Shown here: piece by piece, positions 1-5,470 of the stretch | Layout of the letters: each line of letters starts with the position of its first letter | Position numbering within the stretch: the first letter of the stretch is position 1 | Origin: Planctomycetaceae bacterium | GTDB lineage: Bacteria; Planctomycetota; Planctomycetia; Pirellulales; Thermoguttaceae | Direction: 5' to 3' | DNA length: 5,470 nucleotides | NCBI GenBank assembly: GCA_031261125.1 | Contig: JAISJZ010000353.1 | Span: forward strand, 1-5,470 | Translations under genes and position numbers: made by a program | The notes under the pieces: model-generated | What the model was told of the DNA's origin: nothing | What the model saw: only the letters and a program-made list of their open reading frames with translations | Databases searched by the model: none

Positions 1-1994
1 CGCACTTTGCACTTCGGCAGAGCATCAGCAAAGTTTCGACCGTAGGACTTCGAGTGAATCCGCGGGTCAAGACACACCACCAAACCTGTATCGCTCTTCG
101 TGCGGATAAGCCGGCCAAAACCTTGTTTGAACTTCAACACCGCTGTCGGCAAAGAATACTCGCCGAACGAATTACCGCCCCGCTTATCAATCAACTCGCA
201 TTTTGCTTCAACCACCGGCTGCGACGGAACGGGAAACGGCAATTTCGTAATAATCACGTTCCGCAGCGCATCGCCCGGTACATCAACGCCCTGCCAAAAA
301 CTGTCCGTTCCGAACAGCACGGCATTCGGCTGTTCCTTGAACCGCCGCACCATCTCGCTCCGCTGCATCCCTTCACCCTGTACGAAAAGGGGCAAACCCC
401 TCTCGGCTAACCAAGGTGTTAAGTCCGTCGCCGTCTTCCGCAGCAAGGTATAACTCGTGAACAGCACAAACGCCCCGCCGTTTGTTTCCGTCAGATATTT
501 TCGCAGTGTCCTTTCGTAAAACGAACGCAACTCGTCTTCTCTCCGTTCCGGCGGCAGCGCGTCCTTTAACATCACCAGCGTTGCCTGTTCCTCAAAATTA
601 AACGGACTGCCCAGCAGTTGCGTCTTGATGCCGGGCATCCCGATTTGCGTTTTGAAAAATTTGAACGGCTCTTTTCCCGATGTTGCCAGCGTTGCACTCG
701 TCATCACAACGCTCGACACCGTTTCGAAGAGTTGCTCCCGCAGTATCGGACCAATATCAATCGGCGACGCACAAATCTGAACCCGGCTTTTACCTTTGGC
801 GGAATACGATGATTCGAGCCAATACACCGATTCTTCTTCCAAACCTTGTCCCGTCCAGATGTTCACGGTATCGCCGACGGAGACAATCCGGTCTTTTGCC
901 GCCCGGACTTCCTGCCGCTCTTCGGGGTCTTTGATTTTGTCCATTACGTCTTTGAGGCGTTCGTTCAATTTCCGAATCGAACCGGACAGCGGATTGTTGA
1001 CGATGTTCGCTTCCCGCACCCGCCCGTTGCTGCCCGGTCGCTTTTGCAGCCAATCCGACAATGCCCCGAAAAATACGTCGCCGCTGTAAATGCACTCGTC
1101 AACGGCTTGCTGTGCGGCGTGAAGTGTTTCAATCGGTACCGATTGCATACTTGTGAGCAGTCCCTTGTGCGTTCGGACATTGTACAGCCGGTTCAGATTG
1201 TACTCGGCTTGTCCCTGCGTGGCGGACAAGCCCAAGTGGTCGGCGGCAACCTGCTCGACGGTATGGGCTTCGTCAAGCACCAAATAATGATAGACCGGCA
1301 AAATACTGCCGCCCGCTGCCCGCAACGCCAAGTCGCTGAACAATAAAGCGTGATTGACAACAAGAATCTGGGCGTTTGCTGCCCGCCGCCGTGCCTTGCC
1401 GTAAAAACAATCTTGATAAAATTTGCATTTTCGCCCCAAACAGTTGCCGGTTTCGCAGCAAATTTCGTTCCATATTTCCCTGTCCGGCTCCGGCGATAAA
1501 TCGGATTTGGAACCGTCGGTTGTGTTTTTGCTCCACTCGGTCAGCCGTTTCAATTCCCGATGTTTGAAATCCTCGAACAGTGCGCCGGCTTTGCTCAATG
1601 CGGTATGAAACCGGCGCAGACACAGGTAATTACTGCGTCCTTTAACGAGAACAGCCGTGAATTCAAACGGCAGAACGCTCCGCAGGAACGGCACATCTTT
1701 TTCAATCAGTTGCTCTTGCAGCGAAATGGTATGCGTGGAAATAACGCAGCGGGGAATAGTGTTTTCATCACTCACTCTTAACTCTTCACCTTTAACGGTA
1801 TTCAGTACCGCCGGCACAAGATACGCAAAACTTTTTCCGACACCGGTACCCGCCTCAACGGCAAGATGTTTCTGCCGGGCGAACGCCTGCTGAACGGCAT
1901 CCGCCATTACGAGTTGTTCTTCACGGTGTTCATAACGTTCCAGCCGTTTGGCGACCGCTCCGCCGGGACCTAATATGTCGAAAGGAGAAAGCAT
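1..1994 (-). CDS. dinG: DinG/XPD-like iron-sulfur ATP-dependent DNA helicase (3' end cut by window edge)
   Basis: Reading the minus strand from the ATG at 1994 gives 664 uninterrupted codons that run off the left edge. Visible motifs in order: Walker A EAGTGVGKS (47-55); motif Ia around STHTISLQEQL (86-96); four Fe-S cysteines C125, C185, C190 and C196; VVNHALL (212-218); DEAH box (241-244); TSATL (432-436); FGTDSFWQGVDVPG (561-574); and motif VI QGFGRLIR (624-631). The +5/+6 spacing of the last three cysteines matches that of E. coli DinG as I recall it. Family members are superfamily 2 helicases that unwind DNA 5' to 3', acting on R-loops, forked DNA or G-quadruplexes in repair. There is no N-terminal exonuclease domain. 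The last visible residues (FADALPKCKV) resemble the usual C-terminus, so probably only a few residues are missing. No Shine-Dalgarno site precedes the ATG, but no upstream in-frame ATG exists and the protein start MLSPFDILGPGG fits the family. Residues about 69-81 appear to be a repeat-derived insertion. The gene is divergent from the sulfatase. The helicase call is very secure; the exact paralogue (DinG or YoaA-like) is less so. Confidence 0.95.
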   Translation of the reverse strand, partial: MLSPFDILGPGGAVAKRLERYEHREEQLVMADAVQQAFARQKHLAVEAGTGVGKSFAYLVPAVLNTVKGEELRVSDENTIPRCVISTHTISLQEQLIEKDVPFLRSVLPFEFTAVLVKGRSNYLCLRRFHTALSKAGALFEDFKHRELKRLTEWSKNTTDGSKSDLSPEPDREIWNEICCETGNCLGRKCKFYQDCFYGKARRRAANAQILVVNHALLFSDLALRAAGGSILPVYHYLVLDEAHTVEQVAADHLGLSATQGQAEYNLNRLYNVRTHKGLLTSMQSVPIETLHAAQQAVDECIYSGDVFFGALSDWLQKRPGSNGRVREANIVNNPLSGSIRKLNERLKDVMDKIKDPEERQEVRAAKDRIVSVGDTVNIWTGQGLEEESVYWLESSYSAKGKSRVQICASPIDIGPILREQLFETVSSVVMTSATLATSGKEPFKFFKTQIGMPGIKTQLLGSPFNFEEQATLVMLKDALPPERREDELRSFYERTLRKYLTETNGGAFVLFTSYTLLRKTATDLTPWLAERGLPLFVQGEGMQRSEMVRRFKEQPNAVLFGTDSFWQGVDVPGDALRNVIITKLPFPVPSQPVVEAKCELIDKRGGNSFGEYSLPTAVLKFKQGFGRLIRTKSDTGLVVCLDPRIHSKSYGRNFADALPKCKV
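1770..1797. repeat. Degenerate heptanucleotide repeat inside the helicase gene
   Basis: On the plus strand four consecutive 7-base units are visible: ACTCACT, CTTAACT, CTTCACC and TTTAACG. They follow a loose pattern of T/C, T, T/A, A/C, C at fixed phase. On the coding strand this becomes roughly residues 67-77 of the helicase, a charged stretch (KGEELRVSDEN) between Walker A and motif Ia, where related proteins usually have a shorter connection. Similar short heptamer repeats are known from cyanobacteria (the STRR type) and other genomes. Origin as an inserted repeat is inference from the periodicity and the location. Confidence 0.5.
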
Positions 1995-2026
1995 CAGGGG
2001 GATTTCTAATAAACTATCTTTTGTTT

Positions 2027-2045
2027 GGAGGTTTTTAGAACCTCC
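2027..2045. repeat. Hairpin in the helicase leader, 7-bp perfect stem
   Basis: GGAGGTT at 2027-2033 pairs with AACCTCC at 2039-2045 around a 5-base loop. It lies about 30 bases upstream of the helicase ATG, probably inside its 5' untranslated leader. Neither strand has a run of T directly after the stem, so an intrinsic terminator is unlikely. The right arm and loop are part of a 20-base motif that recurs at 4815-4834. It may be a leader structure or a dispersed repeat. Confidence 0.55.
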
Positions 2046-2050
2046 CTTAT
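2031..2050. repeat. Copy 1 of a 20-base repeated motif
   Basis: The first 16 bases, GTTTTTAGAACCTCCC, are identical to 4815-4830. After one mismatch, TAT also matches, giving 19/20. On the minus strand it reads GGGAGG followed by TTCTAAAAAC, and it lies upstream of the start of a minus-strand gene, as does the other copy. The Shine-Dalgarno-like GGGAGG is about 45 bases from the helicase ATG, too far to act as its ribosome binding site. Confidence 0.6.
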
Positions 2051-2081
2051 GGATAATGAATGTGAATTGTGAATAATGATT
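2047..2081. repeat. Degenerate heptanucleotide repeat tract, intergenic
   Basis: The plus strand divides into heptamers TTATGGA, TAATGAA, TGTGAAT, TGTGAAT, AATGATT. The two central units (2061-2074) are an exact tandem duplication. The tract is AT-rich, lies directly beside the hairpin, and resembles the heptamer repeats seen at the end of genes in several phyla. No coding function is apparent. Confidence 0.5.
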
Positions 2082-2084
2082 ATA
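2079..2084 (-). promoter_or_regulatory. Candidate -10 box for the helicase gene
   Basis: The minus strand reads TATAAT, a perfect sigma70 -10 hexamer. The hexamer 17 bases upstream (ATGGTA) is a poor -35. Transcription would begin near 2072, giving a leader of about 78 bases that contains the 2027-2045 hairpin. The site overlaps the AT-rich repeat tract, so a chance match is quite possible. Confidence 0.3.
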
Positions 2085-2113
2085 ACGATGTTGCCGGGTT
2101 GTACCATAGTATC

Positions 2114-2146
2114 GCTGTGCTGAGCGGCTTGGTTCATCGGCACAGC
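2114..2146. promoter_or_regulatory. Inverted repeat upstream of the sulfatase gene
   Basis: GCTGTGC at 2114-2120 and GCACAGC at 2140-2146 are exact inverse complements separated by 19 bases. The element ends 52 bases before the sulfatase ATG. It could be an operator with two half-sites, or a stem-loop in the sulfatase leader. I could not identify a convincing plus-strand promoter around it, so its function is unassigned. Confidence 0.35.
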
Positions 2147-2189
2147 ATTTGCCTACAAATTCCTTTTTCACGTTTTACCATTTTATTTC

Positions 2190-2194
2190 AAGGA
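2190..2194 (+). promoter_or_regulatory. Ribosome binding site of the sulfatase gene
   Basis: AAGGA is followed by only four T residues before the ATG at 2199. The spacing is short, but this is the only purine-rich site in the region, and it supports the start that also begins the signal peptide. Confidence 0.5.
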
Positions 2195-2198
2195 TTTT

Positions 2199-3797
2199 AT
2201 GCGAAAAGCAGCGTTTTTTGTTGTTTTCTTTCTCTCCACCGTGGTATTTGCTGGGGCTGCCGAACAGCGACCGAATATCGTCTTCATTTTTACGGACGAC
2301 CACGCGTACCAGACCATCGGTGCCTACGGTTCCAACCGGAACGAAACGCCGAATATGGACAAACTTGCCGCCGAAGGCATTCGGTTCACGAATTGCTGCG
2401 TAACAAATTCCATCTGCGGTCCGTGCCGGGCAGTCATTCAAACCGGAAAATATTCGCATATCAACGGTTTCAAGACGAACAACGATACGTTCGACAACAC
2501 GCAGCAGACGTTTCCGAAGTTGCTGCAAAAGGCGGGCTACCAAACCGCTATTGTCGGTAAATGGCATCTGGTCAGCGAAGTAACGGGCTTCGATTATTCC
2601 GAAGTATTAGTTGGACAAGGTCCGTACTACAATCCGCCGATGATACGCAACGGCGAACGGGTCAAACACACCGGACGCACCACGGAAATTATCACCGGTC
2701 TTTCGCTCGACTGGCTGAAAAACAGGGATAAAAACAAACCGTTCCTCCTGATGACGCAGCACAAGGCACCGCACCGGGAATGGGACGCTTACCCGGAATA
2801 CTATGCCAAATACAAAGACCGGGTTTTCCTGTATCCGAAGACGTTCAACGATAACTACGCCAATCGGACGCAGGCGGTTCTCGAACAAGATATGACGATT
2901 GCCGAAACGCTCACGCCGATTGACTTGAAACTGAAAACGCCGAATATCTGGAACACGATGACGGACGAGCAGAAAGCCGAGTGGCGCGGGATGTACAGCG
3001 GTCGGCAGGCAGAGTTTGAGAAAGTGAAAGACGACCCTGCGGCGTTGAAACAATGGAAATATCAATGCTATATGAAGGATTATTTGAGTTGTATCGCCGC
3101 CGTTGACGACAGCATCGGCAAGTTGGTGAAGTACCTCGAAGACGAAAAACTGCTGGACAACACGATTGTCGTTTATGCGTCCGACCAAGGTTTTTACACC
3201 GGCGAACACGGCTGGTTCGACAAACGGTTTATGTACAATGAATCGTTCAAAACGCCGTTGCTCGTCCGCTGGGCGGGCAAAGTGAAACCCGGTACGGTGA
3301 ATAACGATATTGTTTCTAATGTGGATTTAGCGGAAACGTTTTTGGAAGCGGCAGGCGTACCGGTACCGGCGGATATGCAGGGACGGTCGCTTGTGCCGAT
3401 TTTGCAGGGAAACAAGCCGGCGGATTGGCGCACGTCGCTGTATTATCATTATTACGAATACCCTGCCGTCCATTATGTTAAGAAGCACGAAGGAATTTAC
3501 GACGGGCGGTTCAAGTTGATTCACTATTACGACGACATCGACGAATGGGAACTGATTGATTTGCAGACCGACCCGGACGAGTTGCGGAACGTGATTGCCG
3601 ACCCGAAATATGCGGCGGATATTGAGCGGTTGAAAAAGGAATTGGAGAGGCAAAAGACGGTATTGAAGGTACCGCCGTTGGAAGTGAATACGAAAAACAT
3701 TTTGTACGACAAGGAAGAACAGGAGAAACGTCCGCAGTTGAAACCGCAGATTGAGCGTTTGCGTAAAATCGTCGAGGAACGGAAGAAACGCATTTAG
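2199..3797 (+). CDS. Exported type I (formylglycine-dependent) sulfatase, S1 family
   Basis: This 532-residue protein should hydrolyse sulfate esters, most likely on sulfated polysaccharides or glycans, outside the cytoplasm. Residues 1-21 are a Sec signal peptide: RK, a hydrophobic core, then a cleavage region around AGAA|EQ; no lipobox is present. The mature protein opens with RPNIVFIFTDDH, in which D33 and D34 are metal ligands. The maturation motif CGPCR (73-77), followed by AVIQTG, places the formylglycine precursor at C73 and the conserved arginine at R77. GKWHL (120-124), QHKAPH (187-192) and SDQG (328-331, D329 a metal ligand) complete the expected active site. EHGWFDKRFMYNES (336-349) and YYHYYEYP (415-422) resemble proteins annotated as N-acetylglucosamine-6-sulfatases (mucin-desulfating type); that substrate is only a guess. 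Beyond about residue 480 there is a highly charged tail rich in K, E and R with helical periodicity, longer than usual. Activity needs a formylglycine-generating enzyme or anaerobic maturase, neither of which is in the window. Family certain, substrate uncertain. Confidence 0.95.
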   Translation: MRKAAFFVVFFLSTVVFAGAAEQRPNIVFIFTDDHAYQTIGAYGSNRNETPNMDKLAAEGIRFTNCCVTNSICGPCRAVIQTGKYSHINGFKTNNDTFDNTQQTFPKLLQKAGYQTAIVGKWHLVSEVTGFDYSEVLVGQGPYYNPPMIRNGERVKHTGRTTEIITGLSLDWLKNRDKNKPFLLMTQHKAPHREWDAYPEYYAKYKDRVFLYPKTFNDNYANRTQAVLEQDMTIAETLTPIDLKLKTPNIWNTMTDEQKAEWRGMYSGRQAEFEKVKDDPAALKQWKYQCYMKDYLSCIAAVDDSIGKLVKYLEDEKLLDNTIVVYASDQGFYTGEHGWFDKRFMYNESFKTPLLVRWAGKVKPGTVNNDIVSNVDLAETFLEAAGVPVPADMQGRSLVPILQGNKPADWRTSLYYHYYEYPAVHYVKKHEGIYDGRFKLIHYYDDIDEWELIDLQTDPDELRNVIADPKYAADIERLKKELERQKTVLKVPPLEVNTKNILYDKEEQEKRPQLKPQIERLRKIVEERKKRI

Positions 3798-3841
3798 GGA
3801 TTTTCCAAAACTGATACAAAATAATACAAGTTGTTTCGCGG
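3798..3841. other. Short convergent intergenic gap, no clear terminator
   Basis: The 44 bases separate the 3' ends of the sulfatase and the permease. Only a weak ACAA-G-TTGT palindrome is visible. There is no GC-rich stem followed by T residues on either strand, so intrinsic termination of either gene here is not supported. Confidence 0.5.
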
Positions 3842-4837
3842 TTACACTGCTGTCTTCCGCAGCAGCAGCCAAAGAAAGAACGGACCGCCGAGCAAGCCCG
3901 TAATGATACCGACCGGCAACTGCGTCGGAAATAACAGCGTCCGACCCGCCGTATCGCAAACGGCAAGAAATACCGCCCCGAAACAAACCGTTGCCGGTAT
4001 CTGCCGAAGGTGATTAACGCCCGTGAACATTCGGGCAACGTGCGGTACCATCAAACCGACAAATGCAATCGGTCCGGTAATCGAAACAACCGCACCAACC
4101 AGCAGCGATGTCAGAATAAACAATGCCGTCCGAAACGCCGCAACGTTGATACCCAAGGACTCCGCCCGTTCTTTTCCAGTCGTGATGATATTCAACTCAC
4201 GCGAAAAGAATGATAATGCCACTGCCGCAAACAGCACAACCGGAGCGAGCAGCAAGTTGTCTTTCGGCATCGCATTTTGAACGCCGCCCATCGTCCAGCG
4301 GAGCATCTGAACGGCATCGTGCGGAGCAGAAACGTATTGCAGAAGGACAATCAAACTGGCGAAAAAGAAATTGACGGCGACCCCGGCAAGGAGCATTTGT
4401 TCCGAGGACACATCGCTGAACCGGGACAGGGCAAAGACGAAGAGCATTGCCAGTATTGCGCCGCCGAACGCCCCGAATGAAACGAACGGTACGCCGAGAA
4501 ACGTTGCCGTTGTCATTGTGAAGCCGAAGTGAATCCCTGATTGCAGGAACAGGGCGGCACCGAACGATGCTCCGCTTGCGATACCGAGGGTGTAAGGAGT
4601 TGCCAGCGGATTGCGGAACATCGTTTGAAAGACCAGACCGCTTAACGCCAAACCGCCGCCGGCGAGTATTGCCAAAAGCGTGCGATGAAACCGGAACTTC
4701 CAATAGACCGACCAGTACATATCCGCTGCCGGTGCCGTCCCGACGAGTGGCAGCAGGAACAACGCCGCAGCGGTCAAAACAAGCAAAACGGCAAGGAAAA
4801 GCGGAAATCTCAATGTTTTTAGAACCTCCCCTATCAA
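3842..4837 (-). CDS. FecCD/BtuC-family ABC transporter permease (iron-chelate or cobalamin type)
   Basis: This 331-residue integral membrane protein is of the usual family length (about 320-350). Family permeases form a homo- or heterodimer that, with a FecE/BtuD-type ATPase and a binding protein, imports ferric siderophores, heme or vitamin B12. Family signatures: FRFHRTLLAILAGGGLALSG (48-67); QTMFRNPLATPYTLGIASGA (71-90); a coupling-helix segment GKERAESLGINV (221-232); GPIAFVGLMVPHVARMFTG (255-273); and PVGIITGLLGGPFFLWLL (308-325). Many hydrophobic segments are consistent with the ten-helix fold. The substrate cannot be read from the permease alone. The start is not ATG: TTG at 4837 overlaps the TGA of the upstream small gene (TTGA), suggesting translational coupling. 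A second TTG at 4813 (residue 9) has GGGGAGG (4831-4825) 11 bases upstream and is a possible alternative. The permease is last in its transcription unit, convergent with the sulfatase; no ATPase or binding-protein gene is visible. Confidence 0.93.
   Translation of the reverse strand: MIGEVLKTLRFPLFLAVLLVLTAAALFLLPLVGTAPAADMYWSVYWKFRFHRTLLAILAGGGLALSGLVFQTMFRNPLATPYTLGIASGASFGAALFLQSGIHFGFTMTTATFLGVPFVSFGAFGGAILAMLFVFALSRFSDVSSEQMLLAGVAVNFFFASLIVLLQYVSAPHDAVQMLRWTMGGVQNAMPKDNLLLAPVVLFAAVALSFFSRELNIITTGKERAESLGINVAAFRTALFILTSLLVGAVVSITGPIAFVGLMVPHVARMFTGVNHLRQIPATVCFGAVFLAVCDTAGRTLLFPTQLPVGIITGLLGGPFFLWLLLRKTAV
4815..4834. repeat. Copy 2 of the 20-base repeated motif, across the permease start
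   Basis: It is identical to 2031-2046 over 16 bases and 19/20 over the full length. This copy lacks the left hairpin arm found at the other site. On the minus strand it encodes residues 2-8 of the permease (IGEVLKT) and supplies the Shine-Dalgarno-like GGGGAGG. That both copies lie at the 5' end of minus-strand genes may be coincidence or may reflect a shared leader element. Confidence 0.55.
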
Positions 4838-5175
4838 AATGTCAGGAAAACGAGCCGGTTCGGGTCGTTTGCCGGAACCATTCCGTAGTCCGTTCGCATT
4901 TCCGGCGGCATCTGCGGTGAAAAAACCGAAAAATCGGGTTCCGCAGGTTTCAGTTCCGGGGTGTCTTCGGCTTGTACTTGCACCGGCACCGGTTGTTCAA
5001 CCGGTTTAACATTCAGTGCCGTTAACTCTTCATTCTCTTGCGGCGTACTTTCACCGCCGGTCTGTTTCCCGCCGCTGCCGGATATTTGAGCAACTTCGGG
5101 ATAAGACGCGATATTGATTCCCAAACAGAGAATCATCAGCAGTGCAGAAAATAAAACTCCCGGATGGAACGGCAT
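4834..5175 (-). CDS. Small single-pass membrane protein, proline-rich, unknown function
   Basis: I do not recognise this 113-residue protein. Residues 6-24 (GVLFSALLMILCLGINIAS) form one transmembrane segment or uncleaved signal anchor. A Gly/Ser/Gln/Glu-rich linker follows (about 30-52), then a stretch rich in Pro, Val and Glu (about 57-92), and a C-terminal part DFSVFSPQMPPEMR...VFLTF. The layout suggests a membrane-anchored protein with a flexible extracytoplasmic region. I chose the ATG at 5175 because the predicted promoter lies at 5203-5230. The longer frame to a TTG at 5223 would start inside that promoter, and the ATG at 5211 overlaps the -10 box. No Shine-Dalgarno site is visible. 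The stop overlaps the permease start as TTGA, and the open frame ends exactly there, which argues that it is translated. It may be an accessory to the transporter, but this is inferred only from position. Confidence 0.65.
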   Translation of the reverse strand: MPFHPGVLFSALLMILCLGINIASYPEVAQISGSGGKQTGGESTPQENEELTALNVKPVEQPVPVQVQAEDTPELKPAEPDFSVFSPQMPPEMRTDYGMVPANDPNRLVFLTF

Positions 5176-5184
5176 CGCATTGGG

Positions 5185-5199
5185 GGACGGAGTTCGTCC
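5185..5199 (-). promoter_or_regulatory. Small hairpin at the start of the predicted leader
   Basis: On the minus strand GGACG and CGTCC pair around a 5-base loop (AACTC). It lies between the -10 box and the ATG at 5175, so it would be at the very 5' end of the transcript. It could affect mRNA stability or initiation, or be accidental. Confidence 0.3.
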
Positions 5200-5202
5200 T
5201 GT

Positions 5203-5230
5203 AATATACATTACGGAGGGCAAAAGTCAA
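5203..5230 (-). promoter_or_regulatory. Sigma70-like promoter for the small protein and permease genes
   Basis: On the minus strand the -35 is TTGACT (5230-5225; 5/6 to consensus) and the -10 is TATATT (5208-5203; 5/6), with a 16-base spacer. Transcription would start near 5196, giving a leader of about 20 bases before the ATG at 5175. The promoter sits in the 67-bp gap after the upstream gene's stop, so the two downstream genes can be transcribed independently of it. Confidence 0.6.
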
Positions 5231-5242
5231 AATTTATTTCAC

Positions 5243-5470
5243 TTATTTCCGCAATGAAACTTCCTTGACGATAATTTCCCCGCCGGAAACGTACAGCCGG
5301 AAGTCCGAACCGTTCGACCGGTTCTCGAACCGGGGCAGCGGCAGCGTAAAATGCGCCGTTGTCCATTCGCCGTGTTTTTCCGTCCGGTCCGGTTTCGCAG
5401 AACGGAACGTTTGCTGTATTCCGTTTAACTTCGGGTCGGCAGAATCGTAATGAACCGCAAACGAATCCGC
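5243..5470 (-). CDS. C-terminal 75 residues of a probably secreted protein with a beta-rich domain (5' end outside window)
   Basis: The minus-strand frame is open from the right edge to a TAA at 5245-5243. It was missing from simple start-to-stop searches because its start lies outside the window. The visible end reads FAVHYDS near the beginning, then GEWTTAHFTLPLPRFENRSNG (about 34-54), SDFRLYVSGGEIIVKEVSLRK (55-75). The alternating hydrophobic pattern and the GEW...F.L...RF.NR.NG.DFRL arrangement resemble galactose-binding-like or carbohydrate-binding beta-sandwich ends that I associate with planctomycetal secreted hydrolases and hypothetical proteins. That match is from memory and is not a domain-level assignment. 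The catalytic or main domain, if any, is not visible. The gene ends 67 bp before the ATG of the small membrane protein gene, with an apparently independent promoter between them. Confidence 0.75.
   Translation of the reverse strand, partial: ADSFAVHYDSADPKLNGIQQTFRSAKPDRTEKHGEWTTAHFTLPLPRFENRSNGSDFRLYVSGGEIIVKEVSLRK

Noticed and set aside
846..1346. 166-codon plus-strand open frame within the helicase gene
   Set aside because: It is antisense to a fully motif-supported helicase frame, has no recognisable domain, and its composition is that of a shadow frame.
2027..2045. Hairpin considered as an intrinsic terminator
   Set aside because: There is no T run after the stem on either strand, and it lies upstream of the divergent genes rather than after a stop codon.
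1770..2081. Heptamer repeats considered as a CRISPR array
   Set aside because: Units are 7 bases with no spacers and no repeat of 20 bases or more at regular intervals; no cas genes are present.
2069..2560. 163-codon plus-strand frame overlapping the sulfatase start
   Set aside because: It overlaps the signal peptide and active-site coding region of the sulfatase in another frame; the sequence has no family features.
2607..3209. 200-codon minus-strand frame inside the sulfatase
   Set aside because: It is antisense to conserved sulfatase motifs; its long open length is explained by the biased codon use of the real gene.
3327..3986. 219-codon minus-strand frame across the sulfatase 3' end and the permease 3' end
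   Set aside because: It spans two well-supported genes in a different frame and resembles no protein family.
4197..4703. 168-codon minus-strand frame inside the permease
   Set aside because: It is a same-strand shadow in another frame, Arg/Cys-rich and without membrane segments, whereas the overlapping frame is a clear FecCD permease.

Overview
The window looks like ordinary chromosome from a bacterium of the Planctomycetota, possibly an anaerobic or gut-associated Pirellulales-type lineage. The placement rests on an exported formylglycine-type sulfatase, a C-terminal domain of a kind common in planctomycetal secreted proteins, weak or absent Shine-Dalgarno sites, and degenerate heptanucleotide repeats. 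It is an inference from gene style; there is no rRNA or marker gene here to confirm it.

Layout, left to right. (1) Positions 1-1994, minus strand: a DinG/XPD-type iron-sulfur ATP-dependent DNA helicase, open across 664 codons and cut by the left edge a few residues before its expected end. (2) Positions 1995-2198: a 204-bp divergent intergenic region with a hairpin, a heptamer-repeat tract, a candidate -10 box for the helicase and an inverted repeat upstream of the sulfatase. (3) Positions 2199-3797, plus strand: an exported type I sulfatase with the C-x-P-x-R maturation motif. (4) Positions 3798-3841: a short convergent gap. (5) Positions 3842-4837, minus strand: a FecCD/BtuC-family permease for an iron-chelate or cobalamin-type ABC importer. 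Its start overlaps the stop of (6) a small, unrecognised one-pass membrane protein at 4834-5175, which has a good sigma70-like promoter at 5203-5230. (7) Positions 5243-5470, minus strand: the last 75 residues of a probably secreted protein with a beta-rich C-terminal domain.

Genes 5 and 6 look like a two-gene transcription unit. No substrate-binding protein or ATPase for the importer is present, and the permease is the last gene before the convergent sulfatase, so its partners lie elsewhere. The helicase and the sulfatase have no evident functional link to the importer.

I found no new defence system, CRISPR array, tRNA, rRNA or transposase. The most unusual signals are small repeats. A 20-base motif (19/20 identical) occurs both in the helicase leader and across the permease start. 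A degenerate heptanucleotide repeat occurs between genes and again inside the helicase coding sequence, where it appears to encode an extra loop.
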